DNA of 64,000 nt from assembly GCF_900095285.1 (NCBI RefSeq), contig NZ_LT607734.1:372001-436000 (forward strand), in the 5' to 3' direction. The position numbers and the translations under genes were made by a program. The stretch is from Fusobacterium gastrosuis. Lineage in GTDB: Bacteria > Fusobacteriota > Fusobacteriia > Fusobacteriales > Fusobacteriaceae. The notes under the pieces were generated by a model that saw only the letters and a list, made by a program, of their open reading frames with translations, ran no database searches and had not been told where the DNA came from. Positions 53,863 through 62,258 of this stretch are shown piece after piece (position 1 is the first letter of the stretch; every line of letters begins with the position of its first letter).

Positions 53863-55355
53863 ATGAAAATAAATATAGCAAAAAATGATATTTTTTCAAA
53901 TTATAAGGTAAAATTAAAAGATTTTAGATTTGCTAAACAATTTGAGAAACTTTTAAATGATTATGATATATGCTTTAAAAAGACAGAATATTTTGAAAAC
54001 TTCTTCATGTACAATTTAAAAAATATTAACAGTAAATTTATATCTATACTTAATGATAAAGCTGCCAATTATATCATGTATATAGAACCTATGTCTGTTT
54101 ACTCTCTTCCTATTAGAATAGACGAAGAAAGTGGAGAAGTTCCTGTTATTTATCCTGAAAAAAATAAAAATTATGTAACACTTGGAATTTTAGATAACGG
54201 CTTAGCTCACATCAATTATTTACATCCTTGGATAAAAAAAGTCCATACTCGCTTTTTAAGAGAAAATACAAGCTGTACTCATGGAACTTTTGTTGCGGGT
54301 ATTGCTTTATACGGAGATAAACTTGAAAATAGAGAAATTGTTAAAAATGAAGGATTCTACTTATTGGATTCTACTGTTCTTGATTCGACAAGTATTGAAG
54401 AAGACGAGCTTTTAAAGAACATTCTTCTTGCAGTTCAGGAAAATTATAAAACTGTTAAAATTTGGAATTTATCTCTAAGTGTTAAATTAGAAATTGATGA
54501 AAATATGTTTTCAGATTTCGGTATAGTTTTAGATTATATTCAAAAAAATACTCTGTTCTTATTTGTAAATCAGGTGGTAATGGTGGAGATTTTATGAAAA
54601 AAAGACCAAAAAGAAAACTTTATCATGGTTCTGACTCTCTTTTATCTTTAGTTGTTGCCTCTATTAATAACGATAATTATTCATCACAATTCAGCAGACT
54701 GGGCTTAGGTCCTCAAGGTACTATTAAACCAGATGTTGTTAGCTATGGTGGAGAACTCAGCTTAAATGAAAAAGATGGTTCTATGAATATGAATGGTTCT
54801 AAATCTTTTTCCATTAAGGGAAACATTGCTTCATCTTCGGGAACAAGCTTTGCAAATGCAAGAATAGCCTCATTAGCTACTATACTTTATCAAAATACCT
54901 GTACAGATTTTAAAAATTTCTCAGATTTTGATGCGACTTTTATAAAGGCTTTAATTATTCATTCAGCTAAAAATACAGATAAAAATCTATCTATTGAAGA
55001 AGCTGGTTTCGGTTTACCTGAAAATTCCCAAGAAATTTTATCCTATTTAAAAAATGATAAAATAAAAATTATAAGGGGAACTATGACAAAAAACTATTCA
55101 ATTAACTTAGGTGGAGAGTTCTTTGAATATAAAAAGAATGCAAACATAAAATGTACCCTTGCCTATGAAACTGAGTTAGACTATTTTCAAAAAGAAAAAT
55201 ACATTTTATCAGATATAAAAATAAAAGAATTTTCTGAAAAGGGAGAAAATTTAGTAAGAAAATTTTCGAGTAATATAGATCGTGGAAAAAATATAGAACT
55301 TTTTTCTACAAACGAAATTGAAAAAAAATTTACAATAATAATTGAGAAACTTTAA
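53863..55355 (+). pseudogene. S8 (subtilisin-like) serine protease, frameshifted
   Basis: Two overlapping open frames (53863-54597 and 54594-55355) make up one subtilase of about 497 residues. The first carries Asp111 (LGILDNGLAH) and His140 (CTHGTFVAGI). The second carries the nucleophile Ser in SSSGTSFANAR. Between them, the oxyanion segment SGGNGG is encoded only in the second frame, upstream of its first ATG, so the second frame alone would lack it. Adding one A in the AAA at 54567-54569 restores a continuous protein reading FLFVKSGGNGG. There is no signal peptide, so it is probably cytoplasmic. The break could be a real mutation or a base-call error. Confidence 0.8.
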
Positions 55356-55373
55356 CTGTTTAGGGAGAATATA

Positions 55374-56266
55374 ATGATAAAAAAAGAAAAAATGGGTATG
55401 CTTAGTACTTTTATCGGGGGGTACTTTGGGGAATAAATGGAACTATGGCAAGTTATCTTTTTATGAATAAAAATATCACATCAAATTGGCTTGCACCATA
55501 TAGACTTATGTCAGCTGGACTCTTAATGTTAATTTTTTTATTCTTTAAAGAAAAAAATAAAATTTTTGAGGTACTAAAAAATAAAAAAGACTTATTTCAA
55601 CTTATATTCTTTGGAATCTTTGGTATGATGGGAACTCAGTACACTTATTTTACTACTATTCAGCATTCAAACGCAGGAATTGCAACTGTTTTACAATATT
55701 CTGGTATTAACTTGATTTTACTTTACTCTTGTTTGAAGGAGAAAAGATTTCCAAGAAAGTTCGAATTAATTGCACTTGTATTAGCAATACTGGGAATTTT
55801 TATTCTTGCAACTCATGGAAATATAAATGCTTTAAAAGTTTCTCCAATTGCACTTTTTTGGGGATTAGTTTCAGCATTTACTCTAGTAATTTATTCTATG
55901 TCTGCTCTTAGCTTAATAAAAAAATATGGTACAGCTCTCATTACCGCTTGGGGAATGTTAATTGGAGGGGCTGTTTTATCTCCTTTTGCTAAACCTTGGA
56001 ATGAAGCTGGAATTTATGATAACACTACTTTTACTCTATTTTTACTTATAGTATTATTTGGAACAATTTTATCTTTTGTACTTTATTTATCAGGAGTTGC
56101 AATTATAGGACCAACTAAGGGAAGTATGATTTCTTGTATTGAACCAGTTGCAGCTACACTTTTTTCAACTGTCATACTTTCTACACCATTTAAGTTTTTA
56201 GATGCTGTTGGATTCTTTTTTATCCTTTCAACAGTATTTATAGTGGCATATTTTGATAATAAGTAG
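55374..56266 (+). pseudogene. EamA/DMT-family transporter, frameshifted near the N-terminus
   Basis: From the ATG at 55374 (AGGGAG upstream) the frame reads MIKKEKMGMLSTFIGG and then meets a stop at 55434. The rest of the transporter is in another frame (LWGINGTMASYLF onward to 56266) with two EamA domains and ten helices. GGGGGG at 55416-55421 needs a seventh G to read IGGVLWGING. The conserved ORF from 55445 starts inside the first helix and lacks a ribosome site. The gene's last 65 bases are the template of the tandem repeats that follow. Substrate of the intact family: metabolites or drugs. Confidence 0.8.
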
Positions 56267-56617
56267 AGCTGCCGCGAGCCTCAAGGCGTTGCCCTTGATA
56301 CCCTAAAAAACTTTTTTTAATACTGTTGGATTCTTTTTTATTCTATCAATAGTATTTATTGCAACATATTTGCATAGTAATGAGCTCGGAGCTCAAGGGC
56401 GTTGCCCTTGATACCCTAAAAGCTTTTTTAGATACTGTTGGATTCTCTTTTATTCTATCAATAGTATTTAATTTCAGCATATTTTATAGTAAGTAGAGCT
56501 GCCAGAGCTCAAGGGCGTTGCCCTTGATACCCTAAAAACTTTAGATACTGTTAGATTCTTTTTTACTTTATCAATAGTGTTTATTGCAATATATTTTATA
56601 GTAAATAGCTTACATAG
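56201..56617 (+). repeat. Tandem array: four copies of the EamA 3' end with GC-rich hairpins
   Basis: The last 65 bases of the transporter gene (starting GATGCTGTTGGATTC at 56201) recur as diverged copies starting at 56319, 56431 and 56544, periods 118, 112 and 113. Between copies lies a block of about 50 bases whose core TCAAGGGC-GTT-GCCCTTGA is an 8-bp hairpin, at 56281-56298 (one G lost), 56393-56411 and 56509-56527, followed by GATACCCTAAAA. The blocks are much richer in GC than the surroundings. Copies 2-4 encode partial tails such as TVGFFFILSIVF, but no start codon serves them. I see no transposase. The hairpins could act as terminators for the transporter gene. Confidence 0.85.
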
Positions 56618-56694
56618 AAAAAACTTTTAGCTATTAGTTTCTTTCTTAGTTCTTTACTTTTAAGAAAATTTATAAAAATTTTGAGGTGAACAAA

Positions 56695-58374
56695 TTGGCT
56701 TTAATACAAGTTAATAATTTATATATGGGCTTCTCAGGAGAATGCCTCTTTAAAGAAGTAAATTTTTCAGTAGATGAGAAAGACAAAATAGGAATTATCG
56801 GAGTAAATGGTGCCGGAAAATCAACTTTGATAAAACTATTATTGGGCTTAGAAAACTCAGAAGTAGATCCTAGTACGAATGAAAGAGGAGTTATTTCTAA
56901 AAAATCTAACTTAAAGATAGGTTATCTTGCTCAAAATACTGAACTTAATAAAAATAACACAGTTTTTAATGAACTGATGACTGTCTTCAATTCCCTTCTG
57001 GATGACTATAAAAAAATTCAAGAACTAAATTCTATGCTTTCTCTTAATATTGGTGATTTTGAAGAGATTATGAATGAGTTGGGAGAGATAAGCGAAAGAT
57101 ACGAAAGAAACGAAGGTTATTCAATAGAATATAAAATTAAACAAATTTTAAACGGATTAAATATTTCTGAAAATCTTTGGAATTTAGAAATTTCTAAACT
57201 CTCTGGCGGTCAATCTTCACGGGTGGCTCTTGCCAAAATATTATTAGAAGAACCAGATTTACTAGTTCTTGATGAACCCACTAACCACTTAGATTTAACT
57301 TCTATTGAATGGCTAGAAAAAATATTGAAAGACTATAATAAAGCTATTCTTTTAATATCACATGATGTCTATTTTTTAGATAATGTTGCCAACAGAATTT
57401 TTGAAATGGAAGGAAAAAGATTAAAAGATTATAAAGGAAATTATTCAGATTTTTTAATTCAAAAAGAAGCATATTTGTCTGGTGAAGTTAAAGCTTATGA
57501 AAAAGAGCAAGAAAAAATTAAGAAGATGGAGGAATTTATCAGAAGATATAAGGCTGGAGTTAAGTCAAAACAAGCAAGAGGTAGGGAAAAAATTCTAAAT
57601 AGAATGGAAAAAATGGAAAATCCTGTAATTGCTACAAAAAAAATTAAACTTGAATTTGATATAAAAACCCAAAGTGTTGATTTAGTATTAGATATAAAAA
57701 ATTTATCTAAACGATTTGAAGATAAAAGTCTTTTTAAAGATGTAAATTTAAAAATCTATCGTGGTGAAAGAATTGGTTTGATAGGTAAAAATGGTACAGG
57801 AAAATCAACCCTTTTGAAAATTATTAATAAACTTGAAAAACAAACTTCCGGAGAATTTTTACTAGGTGAAAGAGTTAGTATTGGATACTATGATCAAAAT
57901 CATCAAGGCTTGGGTCTAAATAACAATATTATAGAAGAGCTTATGTACTATTTTACACTTTCAGAAGAAGAGGCAAGAAATATATGTGCTGCTTTTTTAT
58001 TTAGAGAAGATGACATCTACAAGAAAATTTCTTCTTTAAGTGGTGGCGAAAAAGCAAGAGTTGCCTTTATGAAACTAATGCTTGAAAAGCCAAATTTTTT
58101 AATACTTGATGAACCTACTAACCATTTAGATATTTACTCTCGTGAAATATTGATGGATTCTTTAGAAAGTTATCCGGGAACAATTTTGGTTGTTTCTCAT
58201 GATAGAAACTTTTTAGATAGTATTGTGAATAAAATCTATGAGTTAAAAGAAATTGGTGTAGAAGCTTTCGATGGTGACTATGAACAATATAAAAAGCAAA
58301 AGGATAATATAAAAATTAAAAATGAAGAAGCTATAAAAAATTATGAAGAACAGAAAAAAATAGAAATCGCTTGA
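56695..58374 (+). CDS. ABC-F family ATPase, C-terminal domain cut off by a frameshift
   Basis: A 559-residue soluble double ATPase. Domain 1 has GVNGAGKST, LSGGQSSRVALAK and LLVLDEPTNHLDL. Domain 2 has GKNGTGKST, LSGGEKARVAFMK and ILDEPTNHLDI. Between them is a charged linker (about 245-310) as in ribosome-acting ABC-F proteins. There is no membrane part. The start is TTG 56695, with GAGGTG 6 bases upstream; GTG 56686 overlaps that site. The frame ends at IEIA, after which the typical coiled-coil C-terminal domain continues in another frame. Confidence 0.88.
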   Translation: MALIQVNNLYMGFSGECLFKEVNFSVDEKDKIGIIGVNGAGKSTLIKLLLGLENSEVDPSTNERGVISKKSNLKIGYLAQNTELNKNNTVFNELMTVFNSLLDDYKKIQELNSMLSLNIGDFEEIMNELGEISERYERNEGYSIEYKIKQILNGLNISENLWNLEISKLSGGQSSRVALAKILLEEPDLLVLDEPTNHLDLTSIEWLEKILKDYNKAILLISHDVYFLDNVANRIFEMEGKRLKDYKGNYSDFLIQKEAYLSGEVKAYEKEQEKIKKMEEFIRRYKAGVKSKQARGREKILNRMEKMENPVIATKKIKLEFDIKTQSVDLVLDIKNLSKRFEDKSLFKDVNLKIYRGERIGLIGKNGTGKSTLLKIINKLEKQTSGEFLLGERVSIGYYDQNHQGLGLNNNIIEELMYYFTLSEEEARNICAAFLFREDDIYKKISSLSGGEKARVAFMKLMLEKPNFLILDEPTNHLDIYSREILMDSLESYPGTILVVSHDRNFLDSIVNKIYELKEIGVEAFDGDYEQYKKQKDNIKIKNEEAIKNYEEQKKIEIA

Positions 58375-58595
58375 GTTCTTTAGAAAAAAAATTAGTAAAA
58401 TTAGAAGAAGAAATTCAAAGACTTGAGTTTGAAAAAGAAAAAATTTCTTTAGAATTTACTAAAGCTGGTGAAAAAAATGATGTAGATGAACTTTTAAGGT
58501 TACAAGAGCTTTTAGATTCAACTGATTTAGAAATTATGGAAAAACTCGAGGAATGGGAAAATTCTGAGGCTGAACTTAATACCTTAAAAAATTAA
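58371..58595 (+). pseudogene. Detached C-terminal coiled-coil domain of the ABC-F gene
   Basis: Seventy-four codons (from TTG 58371) rich in Lys, Glu and Leu with heptads (LEKKLVKLEEEIQRLEFEKE; LDSTDLEIMEKLEEWE), matching the ABC_tran_CTD coiled coil of Uup-type proteins. No ribosome site precedes it and it overlaps the main stop. Adding one A to the A7 run at 58354-58360 would fuse it to the main ORF, reading QKKNRNRLSSLEKK. Confidence 0.75.
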
Positions 58596-58596
58596 A

Positions 58597-58624
58597 TAAG
58601 ACAGACTTATAAGTCTGTCTTATT
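58597..58624. terminator. Bidirectional terminator between the ABC-F gene and ilvE
   Basis: TAAGACAGACTTATAAGTCT starts a near-continuous palindrome with AAGACAGACTT/AAGTCTGTCTT arms and AT flanks. It closes both convergent transcripts. Confidence 0.82.
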
Positions 58625-58631
58625 TATAATA

Positions 58632-59546
58632 TTACTTTGTATAAGTCAAATATTGTGCCGATAATTCGTGTTTCCCTGTCACTAAATCAAAAAATTCTTT
58701 TTGAATTGCTTTAGTCACTGTTCTATTACCTTTTCCAACCGGGATATTATCAACTGAATAAACAGGAGTTATTTCTGCTGCTGTTCCTGTTAAAAATAAT
58801 TCATCACAAATATATAAAAGTTCTCTTGGTATTGCTTGTTCTACAACTTCATAACCTAATTTTTGAGCTAACTTTATAACTGTATCTTTAGTTATTCCCG
58901 CTAAAGCTGACGAAGCAAGCCCTGGAGTTATAATTTTATTATCCATTACCACAAATAAATTTTCTCCACTTCCTTCACTTACATTTCCTAAGTAATCTAA
59001 TGCTATTCCTTCCTCATATCCATTATTTTGTGCTTCAAGTCTTATAAGTTGCGAGCTTAAATAATTTCCTCCAGCTTTTGCAAGTGATGGCAAAGTATTA
59101 AGTGCTGGTCTTCTCCAAGAAGAAACTTGTACTCTTATTCCCTTATTTAATGCTTCCTCTCCTAAGTATGCTCCCCATGCCCATGCTGCTATTGCTACAT
59201 CAACTGGACAATTTACAGGATTTACTCCAAGTTCAAAATATCCACGATAAGCTATTGGTCTTATATAACCTTGCTCTAAATTATTTGCATTCACTGTATC
59301 TATTATCGCCTGTTCTATTTGTTCTTCTGTATAAGGAATATCTGTTCTATAAATTTTTGCTGATTGAAAAAGTCTTTTTACATGTTCTTTCAATCTAAAA
59401 ATTGCAGGTCCTTTTTCAGTTTTATATAATCTTATTCCTTCAAAGAAAGAACTTCCATAATGTACAACATGTGAAAGTACATGTATATTTGCCTCATCAT
59501 GAGCTACAAGTTTCCCGTTCATCCATATTTTTTGTGTATTAATCAT
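58632..59546 (-). CDS. ilvE: Branched-chain amino acid aminotransferase
   Basis: A 304-residue fold-type IV PLP aminotransferase converting Leu, Ile and Val to their 2-keto acids or back. It shows [13 protein letters not shown], the PLP Lys in [25 protein letters not shown] and the [13 protein letters not shown] signature. Length is normal. It is last in a probable operon after the BASS transporter and the HcxA-like dehydrogenase (gap 42 bases, no terminator seen). Confidence 0.95.
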   Translation of the reverse strand: MINTQKIWMNGKLVAHDEANIHVLSHVVHYGSSFFEGIRLYKTEKGPAIFRLKEHVKRLFQSAKIYRTDIPYTEEQIEQAIIDTVNANNLEQGYIRPIAYRGYFELGVNPVNCPVDVAIAAWAWGAYLGEEALNKGIRVQVSSWRRPALNTLPSLAKAGGNYLSSQLIRLEAQNNGYEEGIALDYLGNVSEGSGENLFVVMDNKIITPGLASSALAGITKDTVIKLAQKLGYEVVEQAIPRELLYICDELFLTGTAAEITPVYSVDNIPVGKGNRTVTKAIQKEFFDLVTGKHELSAQYLTYTK

Positions 59547-59588
59547 CTCTATATCTCCTTTAAATTTTTTTCATATCAATTTTTAATT

Positions 59589-60668
59589 TTAGTTTCTAGT
59601 TACATATTCTTCTAAAGATTGTACTGCTTTTGATAATTTTTCAACAGTTACTTCAAAAGCTGCTACACGCACATCATTTACTGAATATGCCTTTTCAAAA
59701 ACTCCTGACATTTCTTCCCAGCTTAAACCAAAACATTTATAAGAAGTTGGTAAATTTATCTGTCTATAAAATTTTAATAATTTATTTAGCTCCTCCAATT
59801 TATTATCAAGCATAGTTTGAACCAATACTCCATATGAAACCATTTCTCCATGTAAATGTTTATGCTCAACTTTTGGATATATAGTTAGTCCATAACATAG
59901 TGCATGAGCCACGCAACTATTATAGTCATTTATAACATGATTGGATACTATCCCTGTATTCACTATTATAGACAATATAACTTCTTCCAATTCAGATGAT
60001 ACTTTATTATTTTTACAATCTTCTAAACCTTTATATCCATATTTTAGTAAAGGTTCTGAGCATAGTTTTGACAAAGTAATCCCCACTGAATTATAATAAT
60101 TTAATTCTTTACCTCTAGCTGAAAATTCAGGTTCATATGCTTTTGCAAGAGTATCTCCTATTCCTGCCCATAGATATTTATCTGGAGCTTCTGCTATAAT
60201 TTTAGTATTTATAAATGTATGTTCCGCTGGTCTTGTTCTCCAATATAAACTATCAAATTCCCCACTAACTTTATACATTGCACAAACTGAAGTTACACAA
60301 GCACAAGTTGATGCAATAGTTGGAAATGTAAATAATGTTTTTCCCATTTGCCCTGTTAAAACCTTACATGTATCCATAGCTTTTCCACCACCAAAAGCAA
60401 ATATGACATCTGCATCTTGGACAGCTTTTTCATGTTTTAATTTTTCAGAATTTTCAAAAGCGGCTTCTCCACCATACCATAAAGTTGCCAAAATTTCAAT
60501 CCCTACTTTATCTAATTCTGCCTTAACAAGATGACTCGCTTTTTCTAATGCAGTTTTCCCTCCAATAAAAACAACTTTTTTCCCATATGGCATACATAGC
60601 TTTGCTACCTCTGCATATACATTTTCTCCAATACTGTAACTTGGTAAAAATACATTTTTATTTTCCAT
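59589..60668 (-). CDS. Iron-containing (GldA/HcxA-like) alcohol or hydroxycarboxylate dehydrogenase
   Basis: A 359-residue member of the glycerol-dehydrogenase group. FGGGKAMDTCK binds NAD. Metal ligands are the Asp of GIGDTLAKAYE and the His residues of SCVAHALCYG and EHKHLHGEM. It resembles the E. coli YbdH/HcxA branch that reduces 2-keto acids, more than true glycerol dehydrogenases. Placed between a BASS transporter and ilvE, it may reduce branched-chain keto acids to hydroxy acids (inference). Confidence 0.83.
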   Translation of the reverse strand: MENKNVFLPSYSIGENVYAEVAKLCMPYGKKVVFIGGKTALEKASHLVKAELDKVGIEILATLWYGGEAAFENSEKLKHEKAVQDADVIFAFGGGKAMDTCKVLTGQMGKTLFTFPTIASTCACVTSVCAMYKVSGEFDSLYWRTRPAEHTFINTKIIAEAPDKYLWAGIGDTLAKAYEPEFSARGKELNYYNSVGITLSKLCSEPLLKYGYKGLEDCKNNKVSSELEEVILSIIVNTGIVSNHVINDYNSCVAHALCYGLTIYPKVEHKHLHGEMVSYGVLVQTMLDNKLEELNKLLKFYRQINLPTSYKCFGLSWEEMSGVFEKAYSVNDVRVAAFEVTVEKLSKAVQSLEEYVTRN

Positions 60669-60724
60669 TATTTTTTCTCCTTACTTTTGTTTTCTTTTTA
60701 ATAAATTTCAAATTTTAGCTAGTT

Positions 60725-61681
60725 TTATATTTTCTTATTTTTCATTCCGGCAAATACATTTGCTAATACAGAACCTGATACTTGATGTATCACTGTTGCT
60801 ACCGTTGCCGGTAAAGCTGTTAATGGATTCATAAATTGAGCTGATAGACCTACTGCCAATCCTGAATTTTGAAGCCCTACTTCTATTGATAATGCCCTTG
60901 TCTTTGCATCATTCATATTTGTAAATTTACCAACTACATATCCTAAAATAAATCCTATCCAATTATGGAAACATACTGCTAATATCAATAAATACCCTGA
61001 ATTTATCAAGTTTACTTTGTTAGGTGCCACACATAATCCCATTATCATTACTATTGTTATAATTGGTATCATAACTAATATTTTCTTATATTTCTCAATT
61101 GTTGACCCGAAGAAATGTTGTAAAAGCATTCCTAAAAATATAGGTCCCACAACTATTTTTAATATATCTATCATCATAGTATAGGCATTTATTTCCACCC
61201 ATTGCCCTGCTAACATATATGTTAAAGCTGGAGTTAAAACTGGTGCTAACAGTGTTGAAACTGCTGTCATCCCAACTGATAGTGCTACATCTCCTTTTGC
61301 TAAATAAGTCATAACATTGCTTGCAGTTCCACCGGGACAAGTTCCTAATAATACTAAACCTACTGCTAATTCTGGAGGCAATTTCATCATTTTAGCTAGA
61401 GCAAATGCTACTAATGGCATTATTGTAAACTGTGCTACACAGCCTACAAATACATCTTTTGGTCTTGTAAAAACTATTTGAAAATCTTCTTTCTTCATAG
61501 TCATTCCCATAACCAACATAATTACTCCTAAACCTACTGTAATTATTGATTGACCAAATACCCTAAATTTTAATATTGCTACAAATGGCTCTGATATAAA
61601 AAGTGCTACCATCGCTACCATTACTATCAACCATACAAAATATTTTCCTAACACATCACTCATACGATTCAAAAATTTCAT
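60725..61681 (-). CDS. Bile acid:sodium symporter (BASS)-family transporter
   Basis: A 318-residue membrane protein with about nine helices and the family's crossover segments (VLLGTCPGGTASNVMTYLA, LSIEVGLQNSGLAVGLS). BASS members carry organic anions such as pantoate, pyruvate or bile acids with sodium. The frame is open to 61738, but the ATG at 61681 follows GGGGATGG and starts a normal N-terminus. First gene of the probable BASS-HcxA-ilvE operon. Confidence 0.88.
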   Translation of the reverse strand: MKFLNRMSDVLGKYFVWLIVMVAMVALFISEPFVAILKFRVFGQSIITVGLGVIMLVMGMTMKKEDFQIVFTRPKDVFVGCVAQFTIMPLVAFALAKMMKLPPELAVGLVLLGTCPGGTASNVMTYLAKGDVALSVGMTAVSTLLAPVLTPALTYMLAGQWVEINAYTMMIDILKIVVGPIFLGMLLQHFFGSTIEKYKKILVMIPIITIVMIMGLCVAPNKVNLINSGYLLILAVCFHNWIGFILGYVVGKFTNMNDAKTRALSIEVGLQNSGLAVGLSAQFMNPLTALPATVATVIHQVSGSVLANVFAGMKNKKI

Positions 61682-61725
61682 GTTTCCATCCCCTTTGTTA
61701 CTTTTAGTTTTATATATTATGTTCT

Positions 61726-61745
61726 TTAGTTTGTGCACTAACTAA
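61726..61745. promoter_or_regulatory. 20-bp near-perfect palindrome, candidate operator of the BASS operon
   Basis: TTAGTTTGTGCACTAACTAA is palindromic at 18 of 20 positions (TTAGTT-N-GTGCAC-N-AACTAA). It is centred about 55 bases before the BASS ATG, where a -35 region would lie if the AT-rich hexamers near 61711-61720 form the -10. The binding protein is not encoded next to it. Confidence 0.6.
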
Positions 61746-61766
61746 GAGAACTTTATTAACTATTAA

Positions 61767-61794
61767 AAAAGCACAGCTGTTAGGCTGTGCTTTT
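61767..61794 (-). terminator. Terminator after the 47-codon ORF
   Basis: AAAAGCACAGC and GCTGTGCTTTT form an 11-bp stem followed on the minus strand by a T run, 27 bases past the small ORF. Confidence 0.8.
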
Positions 61795-61820
61795 AAATAT
61801 TTTATCTATTCAATTAATAA

Positions 61821-61964
61821 TTATACTAATTGTTTAATATATAAAAGTGCATTATTCCTAACTTTGTAATTATTCATATTCAAAAAACTGCTGATTATCA
61901 CAAGAATAATAACCACCAGAATAATAATTATGCTAATAATCACTAAATTAGTAAATACTGACAT
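61821..61964 (-). CDS. Small single-helix membrane protein, 47 residues
   Basis: An ORF reading MSVFTNLVIISIIIILVVII at its start and ending LLYIKQLV. Residues 6-28 form one strongly hydrophobic helix, followed by a short basic tail with Asn-rich turns. GGAG lies 9 bases upstream and a good terminator follows, so it looks like a genuine monocistronic small gene. I recognise no family. Confidence 0.5.
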   Translation of the reverse strand: MSVFTNLVIISIIIILVVIILVIISSFLNMNNYKVRNNALLYIKQLV

Positions 61965-62210
61965 TCTTTTTTTCTCCTTTATTTTTCATTTCATCTATAA
62001 TAACTCATCTTTCAAAAAAAAGCAAGTATTTTTTTAATATTTTTTTCCATTTTTTTAGTACAGTTATTTTTGTATATTTTATTATTTTCATAAACTAACT
62101 TCTGTTCCCACAATGGTTCGAAGGATTTACCATTGGAATATCTAAAAGCTACATAAAAAATTTATTTTATTTTTTCATCAATTCCATTTGACATAGAGCC
62201 ATAAAATATA
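61965..62210. other. Intergenic stretch with a possible coding remnant
   Basis: Mostly AT-rich. On the minus strand a 49-codon open stretch at 62012-62161, without a start codon near its beginning, reads FRYSNGKSFEPLW and EQKLVYENNKI. It uses more Trp, Pro, Gly and Cys than random AT-rich sequence would, so it may be the remains of a decayed gene. Nothing else is evident. Confidence 0.3.
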
Positions 62211-62240
62211 AAAAAACCAGAAAATCTATTCTGGTTTTTT
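62211..62240. terminator. Terminator after secY
   Basis: AAAAAACCAGAA and TTCTGGTTTTTT form a 12-bp stem with a 6-base loop. On minus it ends the ribosomal-protein/secY operon. Confidence 0.88.
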
Positions 62241-62258
62241 ATATTTATATAATAATTA

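Noticed and set aside
56201..56617. CRISPR array or insertion sequence
   Set aside because: The units are over 110 bases with diverged copies and coding-derived parts, not short identical repeats with unique spacers. No transposase or bounded terminal repeats were seen.
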